From Cyathus striatus (Eukaryota > Basidiomycota > Agaricomycetes > Agaricales > Nidulariaceae), in assembly GCA_025738555.1 (NCBI GenBank), contig JAOVFP010000015.1, forward strand, positions 3,162,001 through 3,226,000: a stretch of DNA of 64,000 nucleotides, given 5' to 3'. Below, one piece after another: positions 12,008 to 23,066 of this stretch. The stretch's first letter is position 1. Each line of letters opens with the position of its first letter. A model generated the notes under the pieces. The model was given only the letters and a program-made list of their open reading frames with translations, made no database searches and was not told where the DNA came from. A program made the translations under genes and the position numbers.

Positions 12008-13490
12008 TCAAATTTCAAGGGGTTCACCAACCCGTTGATAAAAATCTTGGTTCTGGTTGATACGAAACCACTTCATCCAATTGTACGAATAGCTATTTCC
12101 ACGTGCAACCTTTTCAACTTCCCCGTTTCTTAGCACCTTATATGATTGCCCTCTCCACGTCACTTCGTCTCCAACAATCGCAACTAACCAGATAGGGAAG
12201 GCTAAAAGCTCCCGTGCAAGCCATGCCCCAAGAAACTGAGGGGCAACAGATCTGGGGAGGGGATGACCGGCGAGAGACGCGTATACATCCAGGTCGATAA
12301 ACAACCATAAGCCAAAGTGAACAACAGACACGAACAATATAGGTGCGGTGATCAGGTATTGCAGGCTTGTTGCTAATATCATAGAAAGTAAAATAGATTC
12401 TGTGAAGGGTTCAATTAGCGTTGGGACAAGAACCATGTGCTTTCGAACACGAATCCAACGGATGCGACGTGATATGTAGTCAGACAACGTCATGTTTCCG
12501 ACTACATTTTTAGCGACATCACACGAAAGATCGTGACGAAGGTCAAGTTCATGCCAGAGTGCACCCGCAATCATGTTATCCTCTGCAAGAAATCGACCAA
12601 AAGCATGCAAGCCAGTGTCATGGAGGGGCTCTGGACCATTGAGATCGTCGCGCCTTGGTTTCAAGGATCCATTGACCCTTTCTACATCCGACCGCCTGTA
12701 CAGATTTGATTTTCCGACTACACACGAATCGATGGCGACAGCGTTAATTCCAATATACATTTTGGCATGAGTGGTGTTCAGAAATGCTTCTTCTATCCGT
12801 GACCCCAACTGAGATTCATTTATGAAAGCAAATGGAACATGGTGCACCAACGCAACTCTCTTTCTAGGACGAGAGACTGCAGAAGGAGAGGGTCCTTCAA
12901 GAAGGGCGACAGACCTCGCCAAGGTACCCTGGTCCACGACAATGTTGGAATCCAATACCCAAAGTATATCGTTGGATGCTGCACGATATGAACGAATAAG
13001 ATTATTAACTTTGGGGTTGACTCCGACAATTTCTTCCCCTATAGAATGACAATGAATGGTTCGACGACAAACCAAGCAAAGAAAAAACTAATACCTATGA
13101 TAATACGCGAATTTACGTTGGGGTATTTGGTAATGAGCTCTCTCACAATAGGCAGGGCCTGGTCGTCTTCATCCGCCACAGAAAAAATGATTTCGTAGTT
13201 GGCATATTCCTGATTGAATGTGGATTCCAGATTCTCGTACAAATTCGTATCCAATCCCTTCAACGGCCTGAGAATAGATACTCCAGGAACTGAGGAGGGC
13301 GGTGCATCGGCATATGGTGATTTTGGCCGTAAACGATATCTACGACGACTATGACGAGGTTAGAATGGTAAAAGACGAGGAACTGAAGCACCTACGCCGA
13401 GACACATCCCAGCAAGCTTAGTGAACATACCACGGAATACCATCCTATCCCAAATACTGAAAATGCAAGCTTGAGACTTTCACTGTTCAT
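12008..13490 (-). CDS. Ceramide glucosyltransferase (GT21)
   Basis: Transfers glucose from UDP-glucose to ceramide to make glucosylceramide at Golgi/ER membranes. Exons 13490..13396, 13348..13095 and 13038..12008 give 459 aa. An N-terminal membrane anchor (residues about 8-30) is followed by GVSILRPLKGLDTNLYENLE, a family hallmark, and NPKVNNL. The acidic motifs are WVLDSN, FLAEDNMI and the downstream HDLSCD region. The processivity-type motif RRIRW is present, and at least two C-terminal hydrophobic spans follow. The first intron donor is gtaggt at 13395. It is divergent from the thiolase gene. Regulation is not visible from sequence. Confidence 0.94.
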
Positions 13491-13964
13491 GGGTATCGTA
13501 GCCCCCGCCGTGCTTGATAGACTCGGATAGAGTGGGAGTAAGCAGTTAAGAGTGGGTCATTGCGGCGCTCAAAGCACGTTTAGTTCAGGTTCATGGGCGG
13601 CGGGAGGAACGGACGAAGAGCGTGAGAAAATCACTGGCACTTGTTGCAACTCACTCAGACCAAGTATGCATAAGTAGTGACAGGCTCAAAGAATATTGCA
13701 TAAATAACATTCTGGAGGATATAAGTCAGACGTCAAACTCTCATTAATCATTCTTATCTTCCACATCGACGACGAACAACTCAAGGACGATTCCGAACTC
13801 CACTCGTCGTCTCGGATCTTGCACAACTGATCCAGCTCGGGCATCAGCATTTGCCGTTTCCGGGTCTGAGGCTCTGACTTAATCATGGACTGAGGGCTAC
13901 TGAGGACTGAACTTGTTTATCTTCGCCTTCTTTCTCTCTAACTAAACCGAAATTCGAGGTCAAC
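13491..13964. promoter_or_regulatory. Divergent promoter region, GCS and thiolase
   Basis: This 474-bp spacer lies between opposite start codons. A 66-codon frame on the minus strand (13686-13886) has no known similarity and is most likely chance. A pyrimidine-rich leader (cgccttctttctctc) precedes the thiolase ATG. Confidence 0.5.
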
Positions 13965-15733
13965 ATGAACAGAGTTAAACAACTTGCTGCTCATTTTACC
14001 GCAGCCGAGGGCGGGCTCTCGTCTCTCGAACGCCAACACCCCGATGATGTCGTTATTACAATGGCTATTCGTTCTCCGTTATGCAAAGCTAAGAAAGGTG
14101 GCTTCAAAGATGCAAGGTAGGATGCAATTCGTTCTGATTGTTCAACACAGTGTTGACCCGGAACGCTGTCATTAGAACCGACGAGTTGATGCTGGAAATG
14201 TACAAGGTCTGTTTTCAGCATCTTCAGTTACTTCCTGCAATTGTTGAAGATTACTGGCTCATGTCAGCAATCTATTACCCACTCCGGAATTGATCCAAGT
14301 CTAGTTGGCGATATTTGTGTTGGGACAGTGCTAACTCCCGACTCTATGTATCCCGCTCGTTCAGCAGCTCTCGCAGCCGGTTTCCCGGATACTGTTCCGG
14401 TTCAGACGATCAACAGATTCTGCTCAAGTGGACTCATGGCAGTAACCACCATTGCAAATGAAATTAGAACTGGTCAAATCCAGATTGGGCTTGCAATTGG
14501 AGTTGAGAGTATGTCTGAAAAGTGAGTTTTTTTTTCGTATTTTCCTGGCTAGATGAATTATTAACTTCATGCCAATGTGCCGCTAGTCCAGACAAGGGTG
14601 CCCCCCTCCAGAGTGAATTAATTTCGTGTCATGGTCCGGCGAAGGATTGTTCAGAGCGCATGGGTTGGACAAGCGAAAATGTAGCTGTTGACTTCAATGT
14701 TACTCGCGAGGAACAGGATGAGTTTGCAGCTCGTTCATTTCAACTGGCTGAAGTAGCTGAGAAAAAGGGCTATTTCGAAAAGGAGATCGTACCATTCACA
14801 GTGTTTCAGAAGGATCCTGCTACTGACGAGAAAAAACAAGTGGTTATCAAAAAAGATGATGGTATAAGATACGGAACTACCAAGGAATCGCTGAAGAAAA
14901 TTCGACCTGCGTTCCCTCAGTGGGGCAATGGAACTACTACTGGTGGTAATGCGAGTCAAATTACAGACGGAGCAGCAGCAGTACTCCTGATGACAAGAAG
15001 AAAAGCTGAAGAACTGGGTTTAAAAGCTCTTGCTAAATTCATCACCACTGCAGTCGCAGGTATGTTCCATGTATACCCGCTTATTTTAAACCTCCATGAC
15101 AATCATATCACAGGTGTTCCTCCTCGTGTTATGGGTATTGGGCCGGTGTACGCCATTCCCCTAGCCCTGAAGAATGCTGGCCTTGAGGTACAAGACGTTG
15201 ACTTATTTGAAGTAGGGGATATAATCTTGCAAATATTGTCTTCTGAGCGCTAAGTTGTAAATTGAATAGATTAACGAAGCCTTCGCCTCTCAATGCGTTT
15301 ATGTTACGAAAGCTCTCGGTCTACCGATGTGCGTGATTTCGTACCTCAGTTTCAACAGACATCGCTGATTAGGGGCTTGCTCGGTACAGCGAAAAGGTAG
15401 ATCGTTTTGCATTGTTGTATCGAAAGGAAACCTGACACTGCTGTACATCTAGATAAATGTTAATGGAGGGGCGATTGCATTTGGACACCCGTTAGATAAG
15501 TTGCTCCTGTGACGTCGCGTTTAGGTTGAGCACTGACAAAGTACTTTATGATTACGTTGCACAGGTGCTCGCCAGATTGTCACAGGCCTTAATGAGCTGC
15601 AGAGGCGGCAAGGGAAGGTGAGAAGTGATACTTTTCGAAGACATAACATCTAATAGGATTTTTTTAGATACTACTGACGTCTATGTGCATTGGTACAGGA
15701 ATGGGTGCGGCTAGTATTTTCCTTCGCGAATAG
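13965..15733 (+). CDS. POT1: Peroxisomal 3-ketoacyl-CoA thiolase, with a damaged C-terminal signature
   Basis: Last enzyme of peroxisomal beta-oxidation, cleaving 3-ketoacyl-CoA with CoA. The N-terminus RVKQLAAHF (residues 3-11) resembles a PTS2 signal, with Phe in place of the final Leu/Ala. The nucleophilic Cys is in NRFCSSGLMA, the second catalytic Cys in MCIGTGMG, and the His in FGHPLG. Exons: 13965..14116, 14176..14206, 14268..14521, 14587..15059, 15114..15211, 15270..15328, 15390..15396 (7 nt), 15453..15495, 15565..15617, 15668..15733, giving 411 aa. The donor at 15496 reads ATAAGT instead of GTAAGT. The spliced protein reads HPLG-ARQ, lacking the three residues (x-T-G) normally between. 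No GT donor in the correct phase rescues this, so the gene may be inactive, non-canonically spliced or mis-sequenced. Confidence 0.85.
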
Positions 15734-16207
15734 GAAGGAAGCGTTTCATTGACATGAGGCACGGCGTTGGTACACCGCAGAATCGTGGCGAAGCAAGTGT
15801 ACGTGCTTGGCGGATGGAAAGGTGCAGTTAGAAAGAGAATGGGACGAGTTGTTAGTGTGATATGTATTTCAGTTAGGAGTTCTCATGAGTCATGAGGAGT
15901 GAGAGGTACATTCCAGTACAGTATGTATTGTATACATTAGCATAGTAGCGAGGGCGAGAACCATGGATGATATAAATAGGATAGGGTGGTAATATCAGCT
16001 TGGCGAGTTACTCACGCCACCTGCCAACCAGCCGTTGGTTCCGCTGGGCACTCCTTTTCCTTAACCTTCTTGTTGTCAGCTTGCCACTGTCATTTTCCTT
16101 CTCAACCGCCCTTCCACCACTAGTCTTTCCTACTATTTCTCCCTTTTCTCTTTCGTCCCACCAGTGGGCCCAAGTCTCTCCTTTATCCTTTCTCCTTCTT
16201 GTCCCTC
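15734..16207. promoter_or_regulatory. Intergenic region: thiolase 3' end and lyase promoter
   Basis: No gene is seen. The region ends in a long pyrimidine-rich leader (about 16045-16207) that runs into the lyase start codon. Confidence 0.55.
15971..15978 (+). promoter_or_regulatory. TATA box candidate of the lyase gene
   Basis: The sequence tataaata lies about 237 bp upstream of the lyase ATG and just upstream of the CT-rich leader. This arrangement fits a fungal core promoter. The call is by motif and position only. Confidence 0.5.
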
Positions 16208-18743
16208 ATGTCTGCAAACTACAATCCCATTAATGGGACCACTAATAATGCTTCGCCATATGGCTCCGGTGCTCCATACTACAACGAATCTACGGGTTTT
16301 ATCTCTCCTCAAAATACCCCCAAGAAGCGCGTCAGCAATTGGATCAAGTTCGGTGTTCCCGTCCTCATCATAGTTATCATCGGTGCCGTTTTGGGCGGCG
16401 TTCTCGGTAGTCGAGCCAGCAAGGACACCAGTAGCAGCAGCAGCTCGGGCAGCAGTAGTGGCTCTGGATCTTCTTCAGGGGAAGCTGCGGCTAGCTCTGC
16501 AGCCAGCGTCAAGAATGCCATCGGCCGCTTTGCAACTGCTACCGACAGTGAGTATATGGTACCGATTTATCCCTCAACGGTGAGTGATTTCCGCTGAGTG
16601 TCCCATCTACTTCTCAAATTCACACTTCTGAAATTTTAGACTAATACCGCTGCGTTTTCAACTCCCACATTTGTTTCATCGAATAACGTTGCTCTTACCT
16701 GGCCTGCGGATCCTTTCCAGCCAAAGACAGCAGATGTCCTCACAACTCGTACTGACCGTCCCCGACTTTTTGCCCCATCTTACAAATGGCAGGCTTTGCC
16801 CACCCTCATCAAGAACGACCCATACCTGAAGGGCTGGAACGATACTATATTCCAGAACGCAACTGATTATTACAGTAAAGACCCTGTTGCTTACTTTCTG
16901 GACGGGGATAGTGGAATTCTCGACAACGCTCGTGAAGTGAAAATGAGAATCAAAGCATTTGCATATGTTTATCGTATGACAAATGATACCAAATGGGTGG
17001 ACCGCGCTTTTCTGGAACTTCAGGTGTGCTGGATACACATGCTTTATTTTTATGTGCTAAAAGCCATTTTTAGAACGCTGCTGGCAACGGAAGCACACCG
17101 TTTGGCCCAGATGATGACAAGTGGAACTCTGGCCACTTTCTCGATACCGCTGAGTTTACCTCCGCTTTTGGCATTGCATATGACTGGCTTTACGACGTGT
17201 GGTCCGATGAGCAAAAAAGTCAGATCAGGACTACGATGATCAAATATGGTCTGCAGTTCGGTGTATCAGCCTATACCGATCCCACAATATTTACGGGGTG
17301 GTGGAGGACAAATACCACCGGCAATTGGAACTGCGTTTGTAACGCTGGATTAACGGTTGGATCGCTCGCCATTCTTGGCGACGATACTACAGGATTTGCC
17401 AAACAGTTGCTCGGTCTTACAGTGGATAACGCCAAACAAAACTGCGCCTTCGCAACCGTCGATGATGGGACCTGGACGGAGACAGCTAATTATTGGTACT
17501 TTGGTACAACTGGTCATGCTGAGATGACATCCGCTCTGTTGACCGCTACAGGTTCTCATTATGGGTTGCTCGACACTAATAGCAACTTCTTCAAGACCGG
17601 TCTTTACCACATGTACGTCTTCGGACCTACTTCTTTGTTCAACTACGGCGACCATGGCCCTAACAAGTTCTCGACTACTGCCAATGGCATGTTCCTTTAC
17701 GCAATGGAATACAATCAGCCTCAGTTTGCATTGCACCAACGCGAGCAACAAGATGCAGCGGAACCCTGGAGCATGTTCTGGTATGATCCCCGTGTCAGTG
17801 GAGCATTCTGGGACGGCCTTGCATTAGACAACTTCTTTGACAACGAATTGGATCAATGGGCATCAATGAGAAGCAGTTGGACAGATATCAATGCATTATT
17901 CGTAGCCATCAAGGCTGGACGTAACCAAGGGCATCAAACACATAATGATCTGGATGCAGGAGACTTTGTTCTGGACGCGCTGGGCACACGATGGGCTGGC
18001 GAGCTAGGGTCTGGTGACTACAGATCTACCAATTACTTCAGCAATGATACACAAGGAAGTGATCGGTGGAAGTACTACCGTAAAATGACGGAAGGACAGA
18101 ACACGATTCTGATCAACCAAGCAAACCAAAATGTTGCAGCTGCTCCCAGTGTAAGGAATGATTCCTCTGGGACTACTCAAGGATCGAGCACCGTTTTGGA
18201 TATTCCGGATGATTCAACTGCGTTGTGGGTGGCGGATTTGACAAGCGCCTACTTCGAAGCGTGAGTTGATTGCTGTTGATCGTAACGTTGCATAAAGCTA
18301 AAGACGTATGTTTTGGCAGTGAATCTGTGAAGCGCGGCGTGCGTATGCTCAATAAGCGAAGGCAAGTACTGCTTCAGGATGAAATCAATGCTCAAGCAGG
18401 CATCCAATGGAGGATGCATACGAATGCTTCCATTGTCATCGACTCGTCTGGTACTTCGGCGACACTGAGTCTGGATAATCAAGAGATGCAGGTGCAGATT
18501 TTGAATGCGCCTTCCGGAGCTGTGTTCACGACTATGGCTGCGAAGCGGTTCGACACTGACCCAACGCCTCCTGATCCTGATCAAGACAACCCTGGAGTGA
18601 CGGTGCTGGTGATTAGTTTGCCGGAGGGAACGTATACGTTGGAGGTGCTTTTCAATCCTCAGTGGTCGGGGATGAGCGCGAATGACTTTGTTACGCCGCC
18701 GTCGGTTGTTCTGGACAACTGGACGCTGACGAGTCACAATTAG
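16208..18743 (+). CDS. Membrane-anchored heparinase II/III-like (chondroitin AC/alginate lyase fold) protein
   Basis: Predicted 788-aa type II membrane protein with exons 16208..16579, 16640..17023, 17074..18260 and 18320..18743. A cytosolic N-terminus of about 46 residues precedes one transmembrane helix (VPVLIIVIIGAVLGGVLG, residues about 50-67). A Ser-rich spacer follows, then an alpha/alpha-toroid lyase region (RPRLFAPSYKWQ, EVKMRIKAFAYVYRMT, FGIAYDWLYDVWSDEQ). The C-terminal beta domain carries GHQTHNDLDAGDFVLDALG, the heparinase II/III signature. Several N-x-S/T sites fit an extracellular catalytic part. The substrate is unknown; fungi lack heparin, so a uronate-containing wall polymer is only a guess. 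The first ATG in good context is used. Confidence 0.85.
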
Positions 18744-19346
18744 TAGTGATATGTTGGATGTGTTGGATGTAGTGGTAGATATATGGACTATCTTGCGTAT
18801 TGAACGATTTGGATAGGATTGTGGACGATATTATTGTATTGCGTTAATTATTTGTGGAATGACTGATTTACCGTTTAGCTGGAGAGTAGATCATTATGTA
18901 AATGGGTGATTTCTCACAGTATGTATGAGAGTTTCAGGCCCCCTTATTCCCTTGTCCCTTTGTCCCCTTGTCCTCCTTCTCCCTTCCCCATCCCAGTCAT
19001 TCTTTGCGCAACGACATTTACGCTCTTTACACACTTCTTGCTCCCTGCTCCCTGTGCTTGAGTTTGACCAATTTTTGGCTCTGTTCTGCCAGCTGTAGAT
19101 CTCGCCTGTCGCCTGCTTGTTCGCCTGTCACCAGCCTGTAAGCTCCACTCACCTGACATTTGTTCGTTGCTACCTACTAAAATCTTTTTCTCCTTGGTTG
19201 CTTTCTTCTTTCAACCTCCTCCCTTCCCCCGGCGGGCTCCCTATCTTATCCTCATTCCTCTCCCTGTCCTTTGCACTTCCACTCGACGTCTACTCTCCTG
19301 TCCCTTCCTCCAGCACTCCCCCATCCCCCCCTTTGTCTCCGCAAGC
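18744..19346. promoter_or_regulatory. Intergenic region with long CT-rich leader
   Basis: No gene is seen. From about 18940 to 19346 the plus strand is strongly pyrimidine-rich, which suggests the promoter and 5' UTR of the following Ser-rich protein. Confidence 0.5.
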
Positions 19347-20587
19347 ATGTTCTCCCTAAACTCCGCAAAGTTCTCCCTTACGCTCCTTTTTGCTCTCTCC
19401 CTCCTCCTCGCTATCTCGTCTCCCGTGTATGCCAATGACCACACTCTTCATCATCGTGAACATTTCAGCCTCAAGCGTTTGGTCAAGAAGCGCTCTCCTC
19501 TCCCTGCCAGTGGCAGTGGCGGCCTCTTTAGCGGCGGTCTTTTGGGCGGCGAGGGTGCTGTAGCCGGTGCCGCTGGTGATCCAGATACTTCTGTCGATAG
19601 CTCCAGTTCCACGTCGTCTGTCGCTGCTGCTGCTAGCAGTACTTCGTCATCCGCTGTCACTTCCCAATCCACCTCTTCAGCAGCTACTTCCGCTTCTACC
19701 ACTTCTTCCGCCTCTGAATCTATCAGTGCATCCGTGTCATCTGCTACATCGTCTTCTGCAGTGCGTACATGCATTCATTGTTACGACTATTTCTGTGCTA
19801 ATTTCAAAGTTTAATAATGCAGTCGTCTGGTTCTACCTCGGCATCTGGATCTACATCCAGTTCAGCTTCTTCAACCGTGTCCTCTAGCTCCACTTCCGCC
19901 TCATCCACTTCCGATGCTAACACCAGCACCACAACCACTGCCCAAGCCGCGGCTGAAACACAGCAAGCAGAAAATACCGACGTTGCTACTTCGCAGGCCG
20001 CTGCCAGTCACACTTCGAAGGCAATTGTCACCAAGACTACCACCGTAGACGCTTCAGAGTCCCCTGCTGTCGAGGTCCAGTCTGCATCTGCAAAAACTAA
20101 AGGCACCGCTTTGACAGCCATTATCGCTGTTGCTGCTTCTGTGGGTGGTGTCGCCATCCTATGGACCGTCTTTCGTAAATGGAAGCTTGGTCGTTCTTCC
20201 AAGTTCGATGAGCGCCTCCAACCCATTGACTGGCAACCCAAAGCAGAGGATGATGCTCTTCCCGGCGTTCACCGTTCAACTTCCCATGCTTCTTCCTTCC
20301 ATTCTGCCGGCCATTCTAATTATAACAACTTCTCTGATCATGGTCATGGTGGTAATAACCTTCAGCCTATCCCGGATCATGATTTCACAGCGGGTACTAG
20401 CCTCGCACCTGTAGGCGGATATGCTGACTTGGCGCGCGGTCCCAGTCCCCAACCCCAAATGCATGAGCCACTCACTCGTGGTCCTAGCTTCAACCGCGGG
20501 TATGATGCTGGTGTTCCTCTTCATCATCAGACCGGGTATGGTGCCAACGATGTATACGACTACAATGGTGGAGCGGCGAGATACTAA
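19347..20587 (+). CDS. Ser/Thr-rich single-pass membrane protein (wall-sensor-like)
   Basis: Predicted 392-aa protein with exons 19347..19760 and 19823..20587. The N-terminal signal peptide (FSLTLLFALSLLLAISSPVYA) is followed by a possible dibasic KR processing site (KRLVKKR) and a Gly-rich patch. A Ser/Thr/Ala-rich stalk of about 190 residues is likely heavily O-mannosylated. One transmembrane helix (LTAIIAVAASVGGVAILWTVF) leads to a cytosolic tail of about 125 residues ending NGGAARY. This plan resembles Mid2/Wsc-type cell-wall stress sensors, but there is no WSC Cys-rich head domain. The sensor role is inference from architecture alone. Low-complexity codons make orthology hard to judge. 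Confidence 0.8.
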
Positions 20588-21010
20588 CCGAGTGAGCAAC
20601 CGAACATAGCGACCATTAGCCTCTGCATACTTGCTGGGGCTGCCAACGGTTTTGAGTCTTTTGTTGGAAACAAGGGATTCATGCCGGCATTCATTTACCA
20701 TTTACACTCCTTTTTTTTCTTACTACCTAAAAGGCTGCTGGTGTTCAACATTCGGCCTTATTGTTCCATTTTTGTCCGGTAGTCAATATGATATCCTTTT
20801 GCCACGGTCTTACTCAATGAACACCCGCTCCAGATACTTATGGTTGGTATATCCAAGGCAGTCTTTGTTTCATATACAATAGTTTTCTGTGCACTTTTAT
20901 AACTATTAAAAGGACCATTTATTAGCTTCAGTTCGCCACCGTAAATTTGTTGACAGTTACTAAACCACGGAAAGCTTGGATGCAATCCGATAGATAACAT
21001 TATGATATAT
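20588..21010. other. Convergent intergenic region, no gene seen
   Basis: This is the 3' flank of the Ser-rich protein (+) and the Ima1-like gene (-). It is AT-rich with only chance short frames. Confidence 0.55.
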
Positions 21011-22861
21011 TTATGTTACAGTTGGATCAGCATTTGTACTCGAGTTTACCCGTTGTCGTACGCTCCATATTCTATAAGTACCTATCCCTATCAATGGTAC
21101 ACATATTGTTGCGATTATCAGACACCAGCTCCACGTTGATAATGTGCTTTTTGGTGGTCTTGTGGGTTGATCTACCGCCATGCTGTCATCTACTAGTTTA
21201 GTTCGCTCAAAAAGTCCTTCTAGTCCCGTCGGTTTTTCAGGGGCGAAAAACCGTTGTGGTCGGAGCCACGAAGCATCGTCATCACTGTGCCTATACTTCC
21301 CTTTCGAAGGCGAAGACCCATCGGCGTTGGTCGGTGTCCAATCCATTTCATCCTTGTTTTCGTCCTTGTCGGTTACGGGAGGTACTGAAGCAAGCAAAGA
21401 TGGAAGCCCAAATACAGGCTTCGTGGGCGTGATGACGGGCTTCGAAGAGAGAGAAAGGCCAGCAAGGATGTCAGGATCAACTGCGGTTGGAAATGCAGTA
21501 TCACTCGGGGTGCCCATACGAGTGGCGGGATTGGGGGTATCGGAGCGTGAAGACGCAAGCTTGTGCGAGTTGGTATCAATAAGACGGATTGCTGGAGGAT
21601 GCTGTAGTCGAATAATCATACACGACGACAAAAGAACCTGATCGACATGTGTTAATCAGAAGTTAAACCTGATAAGGAGATGCCGAACCGTGAACTCGAC
21701 AAAAGTAATGACACTGAAATAGACGCGGCTTCTGAAAGAATTAGGGTGCTGTAAATTCAAATAGTCTAGATGTGACTTGAACGAAGAAATAGAAATTAAA
21801 ACGGATGTGATGAGTCTTGTGAGCCATGCCAACATCTGAAGAATCTACATATGCAATCAGACCAATGTCAGTTGAAGAAAAAGGAAAGGGACGTGCAATG
21901 TACTCCTTTTTCCCTTTAACGCGAACATCTCGTCCTTGAAGTTGTGATTTACGAAACGAAGAGTATGTTGGATCCCAAGCTGTCCATAGTAGCGAAAACA
22001 AAACAATAATGGGTAATATAGGCTGTACAAATGCCAGTGGACGAAGAACATGCGAACCAATCGCAGCTGAAATTTGGTTAGAGTAGTCTGAACGAAAAAA
22101 GTGTTTGCATCGCACCTGAAATGCTACCGACTACGGAAAGTCCCAAGGACATTAGCCATAATATGCCTCTCGCTCTCCACAGCTTCATTTCCATCGTAAT
22201 CTTCTCCCTGTCCATATTCGTTCCGGAAACTCGTCGTTGTCTTTCCTTTCCTTTACTCTGCTGCAGCCAACCTCCTAAAGCCTTGGCCCTAGCCATCTGA
22301 TCCTTCTTGCGGATTTCCTCTTCCACCGCGGGTAGACAGTTGTCGCATACAGGAGGATAACGCTGTTGGAGGGATTCGCGGTACTCGGGTAACATTTCAA
22401 GTCGACGTTCATAATCCGGACTCTAGAAAACAAAACATGCGACGCGTCAAACTATAAAGATTCTCGGCGGGAATGAAAGGACACGATCTGACTTCAGGTG
22501 AGGGTAAATAATTCGATAGCAGATTGACGAGTAGCATCTGATTGGTCTGACAATTGTGGCAGAATGGTCCGGGACCGTACATGGTAGGTAAGCGGTCCTT
22601 GCTTGGAGAAGCTGAATGAAGAGATGAGTATGGAAGACGTCTGGGAGAATGAGAAGACCTACCGCGCTTTGAAAAAGAACCGGAATTGAGATTCTCATCG
22701 TGCATCGCGGGCTCATCCGACATTATTTCGCCCTTGTCATTGTAACGATTCCAGCAGCCACAGGACGAACAGCGAAAGTTGCGTGGATTCTTGGGAAGAT
22801 GGAAAGACGTGTGGCAGAAAAAGCAGCGAATGCTGCTCTGTCTTTTAAAGATGACAGACAT
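21011..22861 (-). CDS. Ima1-like inner nuclear membrane protein
   Basis: The N-terminus has the zinc-binding Ima1_N pattern: CFFCHTSFHLP, then RCSSCGCWNRYNDKGE, and a further pair FCHNCQTNQ. This is the signature of the Ima1/NET5/TMEM201 family that couples heterochromatin or the cytoskeleton to the inner nuclear membrane. Several hydrophobic spans follow, including RGILWLMSLGLSVVGSISG, PLAFVQPILPIIVLFSLLW and, near the C-terminus, WSWCLIIATICVPLIGIG. The region between them is Ser/Pro-rich. The start at 22861 (MSVIFKRQSS) places the first CxxC near residue 13. The gene contains several introns whose exact ends in the 21630-22080 section I did not resolve. It is divergent from the SNAP43-like gene with a spacer of about 205 bp. 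Confidence 0.85.
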
Positions 22862-23066
22862 AGAATAATATGCAAAGAGGAATAATAAGTACTTTGTAAA
22901 TATAAAATGAAAAAGAGACGTCGCCCGTGATGGTGGCAGTTACAATTTGGAACCAAATGGCAGCGGGTCGCGTGTAAGTATAAACAAACTTTGACCTGGT
23001 TTATGACGGCATCAGCGGCAGCGAGTGCGCACACTCACCCTTCACTGTATAAAATTACATGAAATA

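Noticed and set aside
13686..13886. Small gene on the minus strand between GCS and thiolase
   Set aside because: No similarity and no codon signature; it lies in the divergent promoter.
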